A program made the position numbers and the translations under genes. Below are positions 34,292 to 42,863 of a stretch of DNA of 55,990 nt, piece after piece. The stretch covers positions 15,835 through 71,824 of the forward strand of contig NZ_RWKQ01000010.1 in NCBI RefSeq assembly GCF_003946885.1, given 5' to 3'. The notes beneath the pieces are model-generated. The model was given only the letters and a program-made list of their open reading frames with translations, ran no database searches and had not been told where the DNA came from. The DNA comes from Specibacter cremeus. GTDB taxonomy: Bacteria > Actinomycetota > Actinomycetes > Actinomycetales > Micrococcaceae. The number at the start of each line of letters is the position of its first letter. Position 1 is the stretch's first letter.

Positions 34292-35413
34292 TCAGACGGC
34301 GAAGCGCAGCATGGCCGCCACCGGTCCCCCGCCGGGCACGTCCTCGGCGCGCACGGCCAGGATCCGGGCGTCGGCCAGGAACGACCGGCGCAGCACCTCA
34401 TCGACCACGCCGTAGTTGTTGGCGTCGGCCGTGCCGTCCACGGTGATGACGCCACTGTCCGCGTCGACGGTGCCGGGCACGCTGTGATCGATGTCCACGA
34501 ACAACGTCCCAACCGCCCCGAACGTCGCGGCCCGGGCCACGTCGCTGAGGTCGCTGACCGCCCGCCCGGCGGTGCGCAACCGCTCGAACTCCTCCGTCAG
34601 CGCGGCCAGTTCACCGGCGTACAGCCCGTTCAGGACGAGCCGCGCGGCCGCGGCCAGGTCGCCGTTGCTGGTCTCCTCCGGGTTGCCGGCGATCCCCTCG
34701 GCGGCCAGGTGGGGGTAGGTGTTCACGGACCGGAAGATGCCGGCCAGCGGCTCCGTGGCCGCGAGGATCAACGGCAGCGCCTGGCCGGCCAGGAACGGGC
34801 GCATGGCCTGGTTGACGGCGCGCGCGTACTGGCGCAGACGCACCTTCTGCCCCTCGGAGCCGTGCAGCCGTCCGGACGGGTCCCGGCGCGTGACGGCGTC
34901 CAGGCCCACGGATTCCGCGGCGTCGGCCGGCATGTCCGGGAGCTGGACCTCCTGCGGTTCGGCGTCGGCGGCGACCTCGATCAGGCGGACCGAGTTCTGC
35001 GCCAGGGCCAGCACATACGAGGCCTGCGGGAACGTCGTGGCCCGCATCAGCGGCTTGACCTTGAACCGGTCCGCGACCTGGACGTGCCGGCTGAGCCGGT
35101 TCGGCAGCCGGAACGTGGCCAGCGAGCCTGTCGTGGCGAAGATCGCCAGCGTGTTCGACTGGTGCGACCAGAACACCCGGTCGTCAACCAGTTCGGCGAT
35201 GGCGGTGCTGATCGGCTCGAACGCGCGCGCCTCGCCCCCGGAGGCGGTCCATTGGGTGGCGGCCTCCGCCACCAGGTTCTTCAGGTCGATCCGGCTCTTC
35301 TCGGTGTCCGCAGGGACCGGGCTCGTCGGCAGGTAGATCGTGACGGCCAGCCCGTCCCTCGCGGCCGCAAGGGCCTGGATCTCGGCCTTGCCCGGGATAT
35401 CGATGTGCAACAT
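34292..35413 (-). CDS. baeRF-type (bacterial archaeo-eukaryotic release factor) protein
   Basis: A 373-residue cytoplasmic protein. The layout (LAVTIYLPTSP near residue 22, FWSHQSNTLAIFATTG near 80, LAGQALPLILAATEPLAGIFR near 210, then a C-terminal alpha/beta domain) fits the bacterial release-factor-like families related to the peptidyl-tRNA hydrolase Vms1. Such proteins are suspected to act in ribosome rescue or hibernation. I see no GGQ motif. It is convergent with the AAA ATPase 11 nt away. Confidence 0.65.
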   Translation of the reverse strand: MLHIDIPGKAEIQALAAARDGLAVTIYLPTSPVPADTEKSRIDLKNLVAEAATQWTASGGEARAFEPISTAIAELVDDRVFWSHQSNTLAIFATTGSLATFRLPNRLSRHVQVADRFKVKPLMRATTFPQASYVLALAQNSVRLIEVAADAEPQEVQLPDMPADAAESVGLDAVTRRDPSGRLHGSEGQKVRLRQYARAVNQAMRPFLAGQALPLILAATEPLAGIFRSVNTYPHLAAEGIAGNPEETSNGDLAAAARLVLNGLYAGELAALTEEFERLRTAGRAVSDLSDVARAATFGAVGTLFVDIDHSVPGTVDADSGVITVDGTADANNYGVVDEVLRRSFLADARILAVRAEDVPGGGPVAAMLRFAV

Positions 35414-35523
35414 GGATCGCGCCCTCCCTCACGGTTCCCTGCCGCCCGGCAGGTGCGCCGCCACGAGACAGTGAGGCGGCTTAGTCCCGACATTACACGG
35501 ACCGCCAGCCCAGAAACAGGGAC

Positions 35524-36528
35524 TCAGGACGGGCGCTCGACGTCGTTCCCGGCGGCCAGCACGGCGTGGCACCGGGCGAGCCGGTCCAGCCACCATTGGC
35601 GCCGGCCGGGCGGGGCGGCGTGCCGCGCCAGCAGCCCCGGATCGGCGACGATGTCGCGGACCCGGATGCCGCCGTCGACTGCCACCAGCGACTCGGCGAC
35701 GACGTCCCCGGCCATGAGCGAGACCGTCCCAAGCCCGCACGCGTAGGGCAGTTCGGGCAGCGCCGCGGCCAGTGCCACGCCGGCCCGTATGCCCACTGAG
35801 GTGTCCAGCGCGGAACTGACGACGGCGGGCAGCCCCGCCTCCGCGACGATCGCCAGCGCCCGGCGCACCCCACCCAGGGGTGCGGCCTTCACGATGATCA
35901 GGTCCGCGGCGCCGGCCCGGGCCACGGCGAGCGGGTCGGTGGCCTTGCGCACGCTTTCGTCCGCCGCGACCAGCACGGAACCGTCCAGGGCGCGGCGCAC
36001 GGCGGCGAGCCCGTCGACGCCGGGCACGGGCTGTTCGGCGTATTCGAGTCCGAAAACGGACAACATGCGCACCGCCTTCACGGCCTGCGGCACGTCCCAG
36101 CCGCCGTTGGCGTCGATGCGAATGCGCGCCTCCGGCAGCAGGTGCCGTACGGCCCCCACCCGGGCGGCGTCGTCGGCCAGCGACTGGCCGGGCTCGGCCA
36201 CCTTGATCTTCACGGTGTGGACGGCGTCGAAGGCGGCGAGCACCTCCGGCACCCGGGCGGCCGGCACGGCGGGCACGGTCGCGTTGACGGGCACCACATC
36301 CCGGACGGGGGCGGGGAATCCGTCCCAGCCCGCCTCGATGGCACCGGCCAGCCAACGGGAGGACTCGGCGTCGTCGTACTCGACGAACGGGGAGAACTCG
36401 GCCCACCCGGCCGGGCCGTCCAGCAGCAACACCTCGCGGTCCAGGACCCCGCGGAACGTCACCCGCATCGGAACGGTCACCACATGGGCGCGGGCCAGCA
36501 GGTCGTCGAGCGCGGGAACGGAGTCCAT
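35524..36528 (-). CDS. menC: o-succinylbenzoate synthase
   Basis: A 334-residue enolase-superfamily enzyme that dehydrates SHCHC to o-succinylbenzoate in menaquinone synthesis. The catalytic KxK is VKIKVAE (about residue 104), metal ligands lie in RIDANGGW, EYAEQPV and AADES, and the second catalytic lysine is in IIVKAAPLGG. The start is ATG 36528; the frame runs further upstream but leaves the family there. It is the only men gene after menD in the window; menB, menE and menA are not here. Confidence 0.93.
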   Translation of the reverse strand: MDSVPALDDLLARAHVVTVPMRVTFRGVLDREVLLLDGPAGWAEFSPFVEYDDAESSRWLAGAIEAGWDGFPAPVRDVVPVNATVPAVPAARVPEVLAAFDAVHTVKIKVAEPGQSLADDAARVGAVRHLLPEARIRIDANGGWDVPQAVKAVRMLSVFGLEYAEQPVPGVDGLAAVRRALDGSVLVAADESVRKATDPLAVARAGAADLIIVKAAPLGGVRRALAIVAEAGLPAVVSSALDTSVGIRAGVALAAALPELPYACGLGTVSLMAGDVVAESLVAVDGGIRVRDIVADPGLLARHAAPPGRRQWWLDRLARCHAVLAAGNDVERPS

Positions 36529-36577
36529 GCGCCCCACTCTAGGGTTCTTCCCAAGTTTGTGTGGCAACCTAGACGGG

Positions 36578-37471
36578 ATGACTACGTACGGGAGCCGATC
36601 CGGGCATGCACGCCGCCGGGCCGCCGCCCCCCACGCGTTGCCGTTCATCCTTGCCGCGCTGATCGCCCTGGCCGGGGTCGTGGCCACGTACCAGCTGTTC
36701 GTGAACCGCACCGAGGGCCAGTTCATCGACGAGTCCGCGCTGACCGAGGCCGCCGTGGCACGCCACTATCTCGGCGTCCAGGCGTCTCAATGGCTGGATG
36801 CCCTACCGCTCACGAGCGTGGTGATCGCCGCCTTCGTCGTGCTGTTCGTCACGCTGGCGCGCCGCCGCTGGAAGGCGGCCGGCATCGCCCTGCTTGCCAT
36901 GGGCGCGGCGAACCTGAGCACCCAGTTGATCAAGGCCGCGCTGCCCAACCGGCCGGACCTGGGTGTGGACACCCTGTCGCTGAACTCGCTGCCGTCCGGG
37001 CACAGCACGCTGGCCGCCTCGGCCGCCGTCGCCGTGTTCCTGGTGGTGTCGCCGCGATGGCGGCCGGCCGCCGGATTCCTGGGCGGCACGTACGCGGTCG
37101 TGTCGGGCGTCTCGACGCTGGTCAACCAGTGGCACCGGCCCGCCGACGTGTTGGCGGCGTTCTTTGTCGTCGCGTTCTGGGGCGCGCTGGCCGCGCTGGC
37201 CGTGATGCGCACCGGCAACGCCTGGAACGTGTGGGCTGGCCCGCGCGAACACTGGGCGTCTTCCGCGTGGTGGACCATCGGGGCCGCCGGCTTGGCCGTG
37301 CTGACCATCGTCGGCGCATACACGGCGGTGGCGTCCGTGGCCGCCCACCCGCAGACGAGCCGGATCACCTATTTCCTGGCCGGCGCCGCGCTGATCGCCG
37401 CGTGCGGCTACGCGCTGACCATGTTCGGCGCGCTGCTGCTCGGTTCGCAGGCACGACGCCGGGCCCGCTAG
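36578..37471 (+). CDS. PAP2-family membrane phosphatase
   Basis: A 297-residue membrane phosphatase with about six spans. The three phosphatase motifs are KAALPNRP, SLPSGHS and the late STLVNQWHRPADVLA, spaced as in PAP2 enzymes with the active site outside the membrane. Likely substrates are lipid phosphates such as undecaprenyl diphosphate or phosphatidic acid. The start is ATG 36578, facing menC across 49 nt. It is followed by a VIT transporter gene 32 nt away. Confidence 0.9.
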   Translation: MTTYGSRSGHARRRAAAPHALPFILAALIALAGVVATYQLFVNRTEGQFIDESALTEAAVARHYLGVQASQWLDALPLTSVVIAAFVVLFVTLARRRWKAAGIALLAMGAANLSTQLIKAALPNRPDLGVDTLSLNSLPSGHSTLAASAAVAVFLVVSPRWRPAAGFLGGTYAVVSGVSTLVNQWHRPADVLAAFFVVAFWGALAALAVMRTGNAWNVWAGPREHWASSAWWTIGAAGLAVLTIVGAYTAVASVAAHPQTSRITYFLAGAALIAACGYALTMFGALLLGSQARRRAR

Positions 37472-37503
37472 CCGAGGGCCCGCAACTGTGGTTCGCTGGT
37501 CCC

Positions 37504-38238
37504 ATGGACGCTGACGGGCCCGCCGAGTCCCCGTTCCACGACGACGAGCCGCACAACGGAGGATTGGCAGTGCGGCTGAACTGGCTGCGCGCCGGGGTGC
37601 TGGGCGCCAACGACGGGATCGTCTCCGTGGCCGCCGTCGTTGTCGGCGTGGCCGGCGCCACCGGCCACCTCCCGACCATCCTGACCGCGGGCCTGGCCGC
37701 CCTTGTCGGCGGCGCCGTGTCCATGGCCCTGGGGGAATACGTCTCGGTCAGCAGCCAGAGCGACAGCCAGAGGTCGCTGATCGAGAAGGAGCGCTGGGAG
37801 CTGGCGCACATGCCCGAGGAGGAGTTGGCGGAACTCACCGCCCTGTATGAGGCGAAGGGACTCTCCACCGAGACGGCCGCCCTGGTCGCCGCGGAGCTCA
37901 CCGCCCACGACGACCTGGCCGCGCACCTGTCGGCCGAGCTGAACATCGACCCGGACGACATCGTGAGCCCGTGGCACGCGGCCCTGGCCTCCGCCGTCAG
38001 CTTCGTCATCGGGGCGATCCTGCCCATGCTGGCCATCCTGCTGCCGCCCCCGCAGTGGCGTGTTCCCGTGACGTTCCTCGTGGTGCTGGTCGCGCTGGCG
38101 CTGACCGGGGCGACGGGCGCGCGGATCGGCGGGGCGCCGGTTCCGCGAGCCACGGTCCGGGTGGTCGTCGGCGGCGCCGTGGCCCTGCTCGCCACGTTCC
38201 TGGTCGGATCGTGGCTGGGTGCCAGCGGCGTCGTCTAG
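37504..38238 (+). CDS. VIT1/CCC1-family metal transporter
   Basis: A 244-residue protein. Membrane segment 1 contains LRAGVLGANDGIVSVAAVVVGV and segment 2 SMALGEYVSVSSQSDSQ, the hallmark sequences of the vacuolar iron transporter family. A ~75-residue cytoplasmic metal-binding loop rich in Glu follows, then three C-terminal spans. It probably exports Fe(II) or Mn(II) from the cytoplasm. The start is ATG 37504. Its stop overlaps the convergent MFS stop at CTAG. Confidence 0.93.
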   Translation: MDADGPAESPFHDDEPHNGGLAVRLNWLRAGVLGANDGIVSVAAVVVGVAGATGHLPTILTAGLAALVGGAVSMALGEYVSVSSQSDSQRSLIEKERWELAHMPEEELAELTALYEAKGLSTETAALVAAELTAHDDLAAHLSAELNIDPDDIVSPWHAALASAVSFVIGAILPMLAILLPPPQWRVPVTFLVVLVALALTGATGARIGGAPVPRATVRVVVGGAVALLATFLVGSWLGASGVV

Positions 38239-39440
38239 GTGCGCGCCGCCGGCGCGCTGCGCGGGATCCAGTACCAGAGCACGGCGGCCGCGACGAGGCC
38301 GAGCGCCCCGGTGGCCCCGATCCCCACCGACAGCGTCGCCACGGCCGTGATGGCGGACAACAGGGCCGGCCCGCCGGAGTTGCCGACGTCGGACAGGAAC
38401 CGCCAGATACCCAGGAACTGGGGCCGCCCCAGCGCGGGTGAATGGTCCGCGCCGAGCGTCATGATGAGCCCCGAACCGATCCCGTTGCCGAGGCCCACCA
38501 GCAGCGCGACGAGCAACAACGAACCCGCCCCGTGCGTGAACGGCATGGCCAGCAGGCCGAGCCCCATCAACGCCATGGATGGCACGGCCACGGCACTGCG
38601 GCCCTTCTGGTCCATGACCTTCCCGGCCGGGTAGAACACGAGCATGTCGACGGCGCCGGAGAGCCCGTAGATCAGTGATGTGGTTGTGGCGTCCAGGCCC
38701 AGGTTGTCGGCCCACAGGGGAATCACCACTTGCCGGGCGGACCTGACGGCACTGACCAGGACCACACCCACGCCCAGGGTCGCGAACAGCCGGCCGTAGC
38801 TGCCCAGCAGGTGCCGTACCGTGGGAGCCGGCCCCGCCGCCGCCCCCGCGCGGCCCGGTCGGGACTCCAGGTCGGGCAGCGTCCACACCACCACGCCGGC
38901 CGCGGCCACGGCGACGGCGGCCACCCAGTACGCGCCGGCCAGCCCGGCCAGGTGGATGGCCAGGGCGCCCACGAACGGTCCGGCGAAGATGCCGATCCGG
39001 CCCACCCCGCCCAGCGTCGACATGGCCCGGGCGCGCAGCGTGGGCGGGACGGCGGCCGTCAGGTAGCTCTGCCGGGCCAGGTTGAACTCGGCGCTGGCCG
39101 CACCGATCAGCAGCACGCCAAGCGCGAAGAGCCACAGGTCGTGGGCAAGGATGCACAACAGCAACGCCACGAGTGTCAGCACCGAGGCGCCCACGAGCCC
39201 CATGCGCTCGCCGAACCGGGCCGTCAGCAGCGAGGCGGGGATGTTGCTGACCAGCGAGCCGAGCCCCATGAGCGTCACGACCAGGGCGGCCGCGGCCAGG
39301 GACGCACCCATGTCCCGGGCCGTTAGGGGAATCACCGGCAGGATGGCGCCCTGCGCGACCCCGAACAGCAGTGTCGGCCCGAAGACCGGGACGGCGATGG
39401 CTCGCATCGTGGGAGGGGCGGGATTGCTCACTCGCACCAC
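38235..39440 (-). CDS. MFS transporter (12 spans)
   Basis: A 401-residue major facilitator protein with 12 hydrophobic segments. ASLLTARFGERMGLVGAS is the loop after span 2, and AGKVMDQKGRSAVAVPS is its counterpart in the second half. Start choice is uncertain: GTG at 39440, 39437 or 39431, or the ATG of MRAIAVPVFG about 11 codons in. Substrate unknown; it looks like a proton-coupled exporter. A VELVET repeat cluster lies directly before it, where its promoter should be. Confidence 0.85.
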   Translation of the reverse strand: MVRVSNPAPPTMRAIAVPVFGPTLLFGVAQGAILPVIPLTARDMGASLAAAALVVTLMGLGSLVSNIPASLLTARFGERMGLVGASVLTLVALLLCILAHDLWLFALGVLLIGAASAEFNLARQSYLTAAVPPTLRARAMSTLGGVGRIGIFAGPFVGALAIHLAGLAGAYWVAAVAVAAAGVVVWTLPDLESRPGRAGAAAGPAPTVRHLLGSYGRLFATLGVGVVLVSAVRSARQVVIPLWADNLGLDATTTSLIYGLSGAVDMLVFYPAGKVMDQKGRSAVAVPSMALMGLGLLAMPFTHGAGSLLLVALLVGLGNGIGSGLIMTLGADHSPALGRPQFLGIWRFLSDVGNSGGPALLSAITAVATLSVGIGATGALGLVAAAVLWYWIPRSAPAART

Positions 39441-39447
39441 TGTAGCG

Positions 39448-39566
39448 CCCGGGTCTCGACAAGCTCGACCACCGGTGGTTGAGCCTGTCGAAACCCCGGT
39501 CTGTCAAGCTCGACCATCGGTGGTTGAGCCTGTCGAAACCCCGGGTCTGACAAGCTCGACCACCGG
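39448..39566. repeat. VELVET-family repeat cluster between MFS and MBL genes
   Basis: Alternating orientation: inverted GGTCTCGACAAGCTCGACCACC, then TGGTTGAGCCTGTCGAAACCCC twice with worn inverted copies (CTGTCAAGCTCGACCATC, CTGACAAGCTCGACCACC). It fills nearly the whole 129-nt gap. Confidence 0.92.
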
Positions 39567-39569
39567 GGG

Positions 39570-40385
39570 TCAGTGCTGTGTCGCCCGCAATCGGGACAGG
39601 AACAGCCGCGCCTCGTCCGGCCCGTAGGGCAGCATCGGGATGGCCTTCGTGGCCAGGTCCGGCATGTCGGCCAGCGCGTCGGACGCCTGCCGGACGGCAT
39701 GGGTCATGGTGTCGGCCATGCCGGCCACGAACCCGCTCGAGGCCGGCTTCCCGTGGCCCGGGACCAGGAAGTCGTAGCGGTCGCGCAACCCCACCAGCTG
39801 GCGCAGCACATCCGCCCAGTCGGCGGGGAACGAATCCTCGAACGACGGGTCGGCGCCCTCCTCGACGATGTCACCGGCGAACAGCGTGGAGGGCGTGCCG
39901 ACGAGCAGGTCGCCGTCGGTGTGCGCCCGGCCCAGCCAGAACAGCGTCACGCTCACCCCGCCCAGGTCCACGAGCACCGGCCGGTCCTCGACGAGCGCCG
40001 TCGGCGGCACGATCTCCGTGAGCGCCCCGGTGCCGGCAGCCATCTCCGGTTCGGTGCCGCCAACGAAGGCACGCTGCGACTCACCCGTGGCGGCCATCGC
40101 CCGCGCGGCGGCGGCGTGCGCCCAGAACTCGGTGGCGCCGTCGTGCCTGAACACGGCATTGCCGAAGAAGTGGTCCCAGTGCGCGTGCGTGGTGGCAACC
40201 ACCAGCGGCAGCTCCGTCAGCTCGCGCACGGCGGTCAGGATCTGCGCCCCGTGCCGCGGCCCGCACCCGGTGTCGACGACCATGGCCCGCTCGGCGCCGA
40301 CGACCAGCCCGGTGTTCAGCCGGACGCCGGGCACGCCCTGGCTGCCGAGCACATACGTGTTGCCACCCAGATCACGCCATTCCAT
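39570..40385 (-). CDS. metallo-beta-lactamase-fold hydrolase
   Basis: A 271-residue MBL-fold enzyme. The zinc motif is THAHWDH (about residues 65-71), with further metal ligands in LGRAHTDGDLLV, FAGDIVEEG and VPGHGKP. This arrangement fits glyoxalase II-like or quinoprotein-relay (SoxH-type) hydrolases. No signal peptide. It starts 26 nt after the bkdC stop and could be co-transcribed with the bkd genes, though its function need not be related. Confidence 0.9.
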   Translation of the reverse strand: MEWRDLGGNTYVLGSQGVPGVRLNTGLVVGAERAMVVDTGCGPRHGAQILTAVRELTELPLVVATTHAHWDHFFGNAVFRHDGATEFWAHAAAARAMAATGESQRAFVGGTEPEMAAGTGALTEIVPPTALVEDRPVLVDLGGVSVTLFWLGRAHTDGDLLVGTPSTLFAGDIVEEGADPSFEDSFPADWADVLRQLVGLRDRYDFLVPGHGKPASSGFVAGMADTMTHAVRQASDALADMPDLATKAIPMLPYGPDEARLFLSRLRATQH

Positions 40386-40410
40386 GCCAGAACCCTACCG
40401 CCCGGCGGCA

Positions 40411-41796
40411 CTACAATTCTGCCAGCATCGCCGTGGGGTTCTCCATCGCGTCGGCGACGAAGCGCAGGAACCCGGCCGCCACCTCACCGTCGCAGACCCG
40501 GTGGTCGAACGCGAGCGTCAACTCGGCCACCTGGCGCACGCGCAGCCGGCCGCCGACCACCCACGGCCGGGGCATGATGCGGCCCAGGCCGAGCATGGCG
40601 GCCTCGGGGTGGTTGATGATGGCGGCCGACCCGTCGACGCCGAACACGCCGTAGTTGTTGATGGTAAACGTGCCGCCGGACAGCAGCGCCGGGCCGGCCT
40701 TGCCCGCACGCGCCGTCCCGGCCAGCTCGCGGATCCGCGCGTCCAGTTCCCGGGCACCCAACCCCTGCACGCCGCGCAGCACGGGCACCACCAGGCCCCG
40801 ATCGGTCTGGGCGGCGAAGCCGAGATTCACGCCGTCGAACTCGGTGAGCTCGCCGCCGTCGGCGGTGTCCGTGAACTGCCGGTTGAGCTGCGGGTACCGG
40901 GCCAGTCCGGCCGTCGCGAAGCGCGCCACGAACGCCAGCAGACCGGGTGCGGTGCCGTCGCGCTCCTTGAGCTTGCGGCGCAGGTTGAGCAGTTTCGTGG
41001 CATCCACGTCGACCCAGACGGTGGCCTCCGGGATCTCCCGCCGGCTGCGCGAGAACGCGGCGACCGCTGCCCGTTGCATGCCGGTCAACGGGGTGCGGGC
41101 GCGCACGCCCAGCCCGGTGCGTTGGTCGATTCCCGTGGGTGGATGGACGACGACGACGTCCCCGCCCCGGGTGCCCGGCTCGCGTTCGGTTGCGCGGATG
41201 GCGGCGTCGACGTCGCTGCGCAGGATCAGTCCGTCGGGCCCCGTGCCGCGGATGGCCGCCAGGGCCAGGCCGTGATCGTGGGCGAGCTTGCGCACGATCG
41301 GCGAGACCACCAGGGGCGCGGCGGGTTCCGGCGCATGGTTGGCCGGTGCCGCCGGGACGGGCTTCCGCGGCGCCCGCGTGCGGCCGGGCCCCGCCTCGCC
41401 CGAGGTGCCGTAGCCGATCAGCACGTGACCGGACTCGCGGTGATTGAGCTTGTCGAAATCGGTCTCGACGGGCTCGCGGTGATTGAGCTTGTCGAAATCG
41501 GTCTCGACGGGCTCGACCACCGGGGTCTGGGTCTCGACGGGCTCGACCACCGGGGTCTCGGCCCGGATGGAGATCAGCGGCTTCCCGACGGCCAGGGTCT
41601 CCCCCTCGGCCCCGTGCAACGTGGCCACGACGCCCTCGAACGGGGACGGCACTTCGACCACGGACTTTGCGGTCTCCAGCTCGGCAACGGGCTGGTCCAC
41701 GTGGACGGCGTCGCCGACCCCGACCAGCCACGTGACGAGCTCGGCCTCGGTGAGTCCCTCGCCCAGGTCCGGCAACATGAAGACTTGCAGGCTCAT
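40411..41796 (-). CDS. bkdC: branched-chain 2-oxoacid dehydrogenase E2 with repeat-built linker
   Basis: A 461-residue dihydrolipoyl acyltransferase. The N-terminal lipoyl domain (1-80) carries lipoyl Lys44 in ELETAKSVVEV. The subunit-binding domain (about 160-195, VSPIVRKLAHDHGLALAAIRG) and the catalytic domain (about 230-461, active site AFDHRVCDGE) follow. Residues 81-121 of the first linker are pure genomic repeat: VEPVET twice, then PVETDFDKLNHRE twice. Its ATG overlaps the E1-beta stop (ATGA). E3 is not encoded here. Confidence 0.94.
   Translation of the reverse strand: MSLQVFMLPDLGEGLTEAELVTWLVGVGDAVHVDQPVAELETAKSVVEVPSPFEGVVATLHGAEGETLAVGKPLISIRAETPVVEPVETQTPVVEPVETDFDKLNHREPVETDFDKLNHRESGHVLIGYGTSGEAGPGRTRAPRKPVPAAPANHAPEPAAPLVVSPIVRKLAHDHGLALAAIRGTGPDGLILRSDVDAAIRATEREPGTRGGDVVVVHPPTGIDQRTGLGVRARTPLTGMQRAAVAAFSRSRREIPEATVWVDVDATKLLNLRRKLKERDGTAPGLLAFVARFATAGLARYPQLNRQFTDTADGGELTEFDGVNLGFAAQTDRGLVVPVLRGVQGLGARELDARIRELAGTARAGKAGPALLSGGTFTINNYGVFGVDGSAAIINHPEAAMLGLGRIMPRPWVVGGRLRVRQVAELTLAFDHRVCDGEVAAGFLRFVADAMENPTAMLAEL
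41434..41556. repeat. VELVET-family repeat array inside bkdC
   Basis: A 39-bp segment (GGTGATTGAGCTTGTCGAAATCGGTCTCGACGGGCTCGC in part) occurs twice in tandem, followed by two GGTCTCGACGGGCTCGACCACCGG units. All is translated as residues 81-121 of the E2 linker. Confidence 0.95.
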
Positions 41797-42863
41797 GCGT
41801 CCTCCCACTGCAGCTCGTCCACGGCGTCGAGGATGCGGTCCACGCCCGGCAGGTGGTACTTCTCCAGGTTCGGCGCCGGGTAGGGGATGTCGAAGCCGGT
41901 CACGCGCAGCACGGGCGCGGCGAGCGAATGGAAGCAGCGTTCCTGGATTCGAGCGGCGATCTCGGACGCCATGGACGCGAAACCGGGCGCCTCGGCGACG
42001 ACCACGGCCCGCCCGGTGCGGCGCACGGCCGCGCACACGGTCGTATCGTCGAACGGCACCAGCGAGCGCACGTCGATGACCTGCAGCGACCGGCCCTCCG
42101 CCTCGGCCGTCGCGGCGGCCGCGAGCGCGGGGGCGACGGACGGGCCGTAGGCGATCAGGGTCGCGTCGGTGCCGTCCCGGGCGATGACGGCCCGGCCGAT
42201 CGTCGACGGCGCCGCGGCCGTGTGCCGGGCGCGCAGGGCGTCCAGGTCCACCGTGTCCTTGGCGAAGTACAGCTTCTTCGGTTCCAGGAACACGACGGGG
42301 TCCGGTGACGCGATGGCGTCGCGCAGCATGGTGTACGCGTCGGCCACGGTCGACGGCGTGAGGACGGTCAGCCCGGGCGTGTGCACGTAGTAGGCCTCGG
42401 AGGAGTCGCAGTGGTGCTCGACGCCGCCGATCCCGCCCGCGTAGGGGACCCGGATCACCAGTGGCAGCCGGACCCGGCCGCGGGTGCGATTGCCCATCTT
42501 GGCCACGTGGCTGGTGATCTGCTCGAACGCCGGGTACGCGAACGAGTCGAACTGCATTTCGACGACCGGGCGCATGCCGTTCATGGCCATGCCGGTCGCC
42601 ATGCCGACGATGCCGGATTCGGCCAGCGGCGTGTCGAAGCAGCGGTCCTCGCCGAACGTGCGGGTCAGCCCGTCGGTGACGCGGAAGACGCCGCCGAGCG
42701 TGCCGACGTCCTCCCCGAACACGACGACGGACGGGTCGGCGGCCATGGCATCCGCCATGGCCAGCGTCAGCGCCTTCGCGAACGTGAGCGTCTGGACGCC
42801 GTGCAGCTCGGCGAACTCGTTGCGGGATGTCACGCCGTGCGGCGTCTGGGACACGGTGGTCAT
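41793..42863 (-). CDS. bkdB: branched-chain 2-oxoacid dehydrogenase E1 beta
   Basis: A 356-residue transketolase-like beta subunit. VVFGEDVGTLGGVFRVTDGL near the start, ESGIVGMATGMAMNG, and the C-terminal VIDVRSLVPFDDTTV are typical. With E1 alpha it decarboxylates branched-chain 2-oxoacids using thiamine diphosphate and passes the acyl group to E2. The start is ATG 42863, overlapping the E1-alpha stop. The 4-nt overlaps at both ends fix the operon order A-B-C. Confidence 0.94.
   Translation of the reverse strand: MTTVSQTPHGVTSRNEFAELHGVQTLTFAKALTLAMADAMAADPSVVVFGEDVGTLGGVFRVTDGLTRTFGEDRCFDTPLAESGIVGMATGMAMNGMRPVVEMQFDSFAYPAFEQITSHVAKMGNRTRGRVRLPLVIRVPYAGGIGGVEHHCDSSEAYYVHTPGLTVLTPSTVADAYTMLRDAIASPDPVVFLEPKKLYFAKDTVDLDALRARHTAAAPSTIGRAVIARDGTDATLIAYGPSVAPALAAAATAEAEGRSLQVIDVRSLVPFDDTTVCAAVRRTGRAVVVAEAPGFASMASEIAARIQERCFHSLAAPVLRVTGFDIPYPAPNLEKYHLPGVDRILDAVDELQWEDA

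Noticed and set aside
37468-39507. 679-codon minus-strand frame over the VIT and MFS genes
   Set aside because: It runs through two genes on both strands, whose motifs are clear, and reads as Arg/Gly/Pro-rich sequence.
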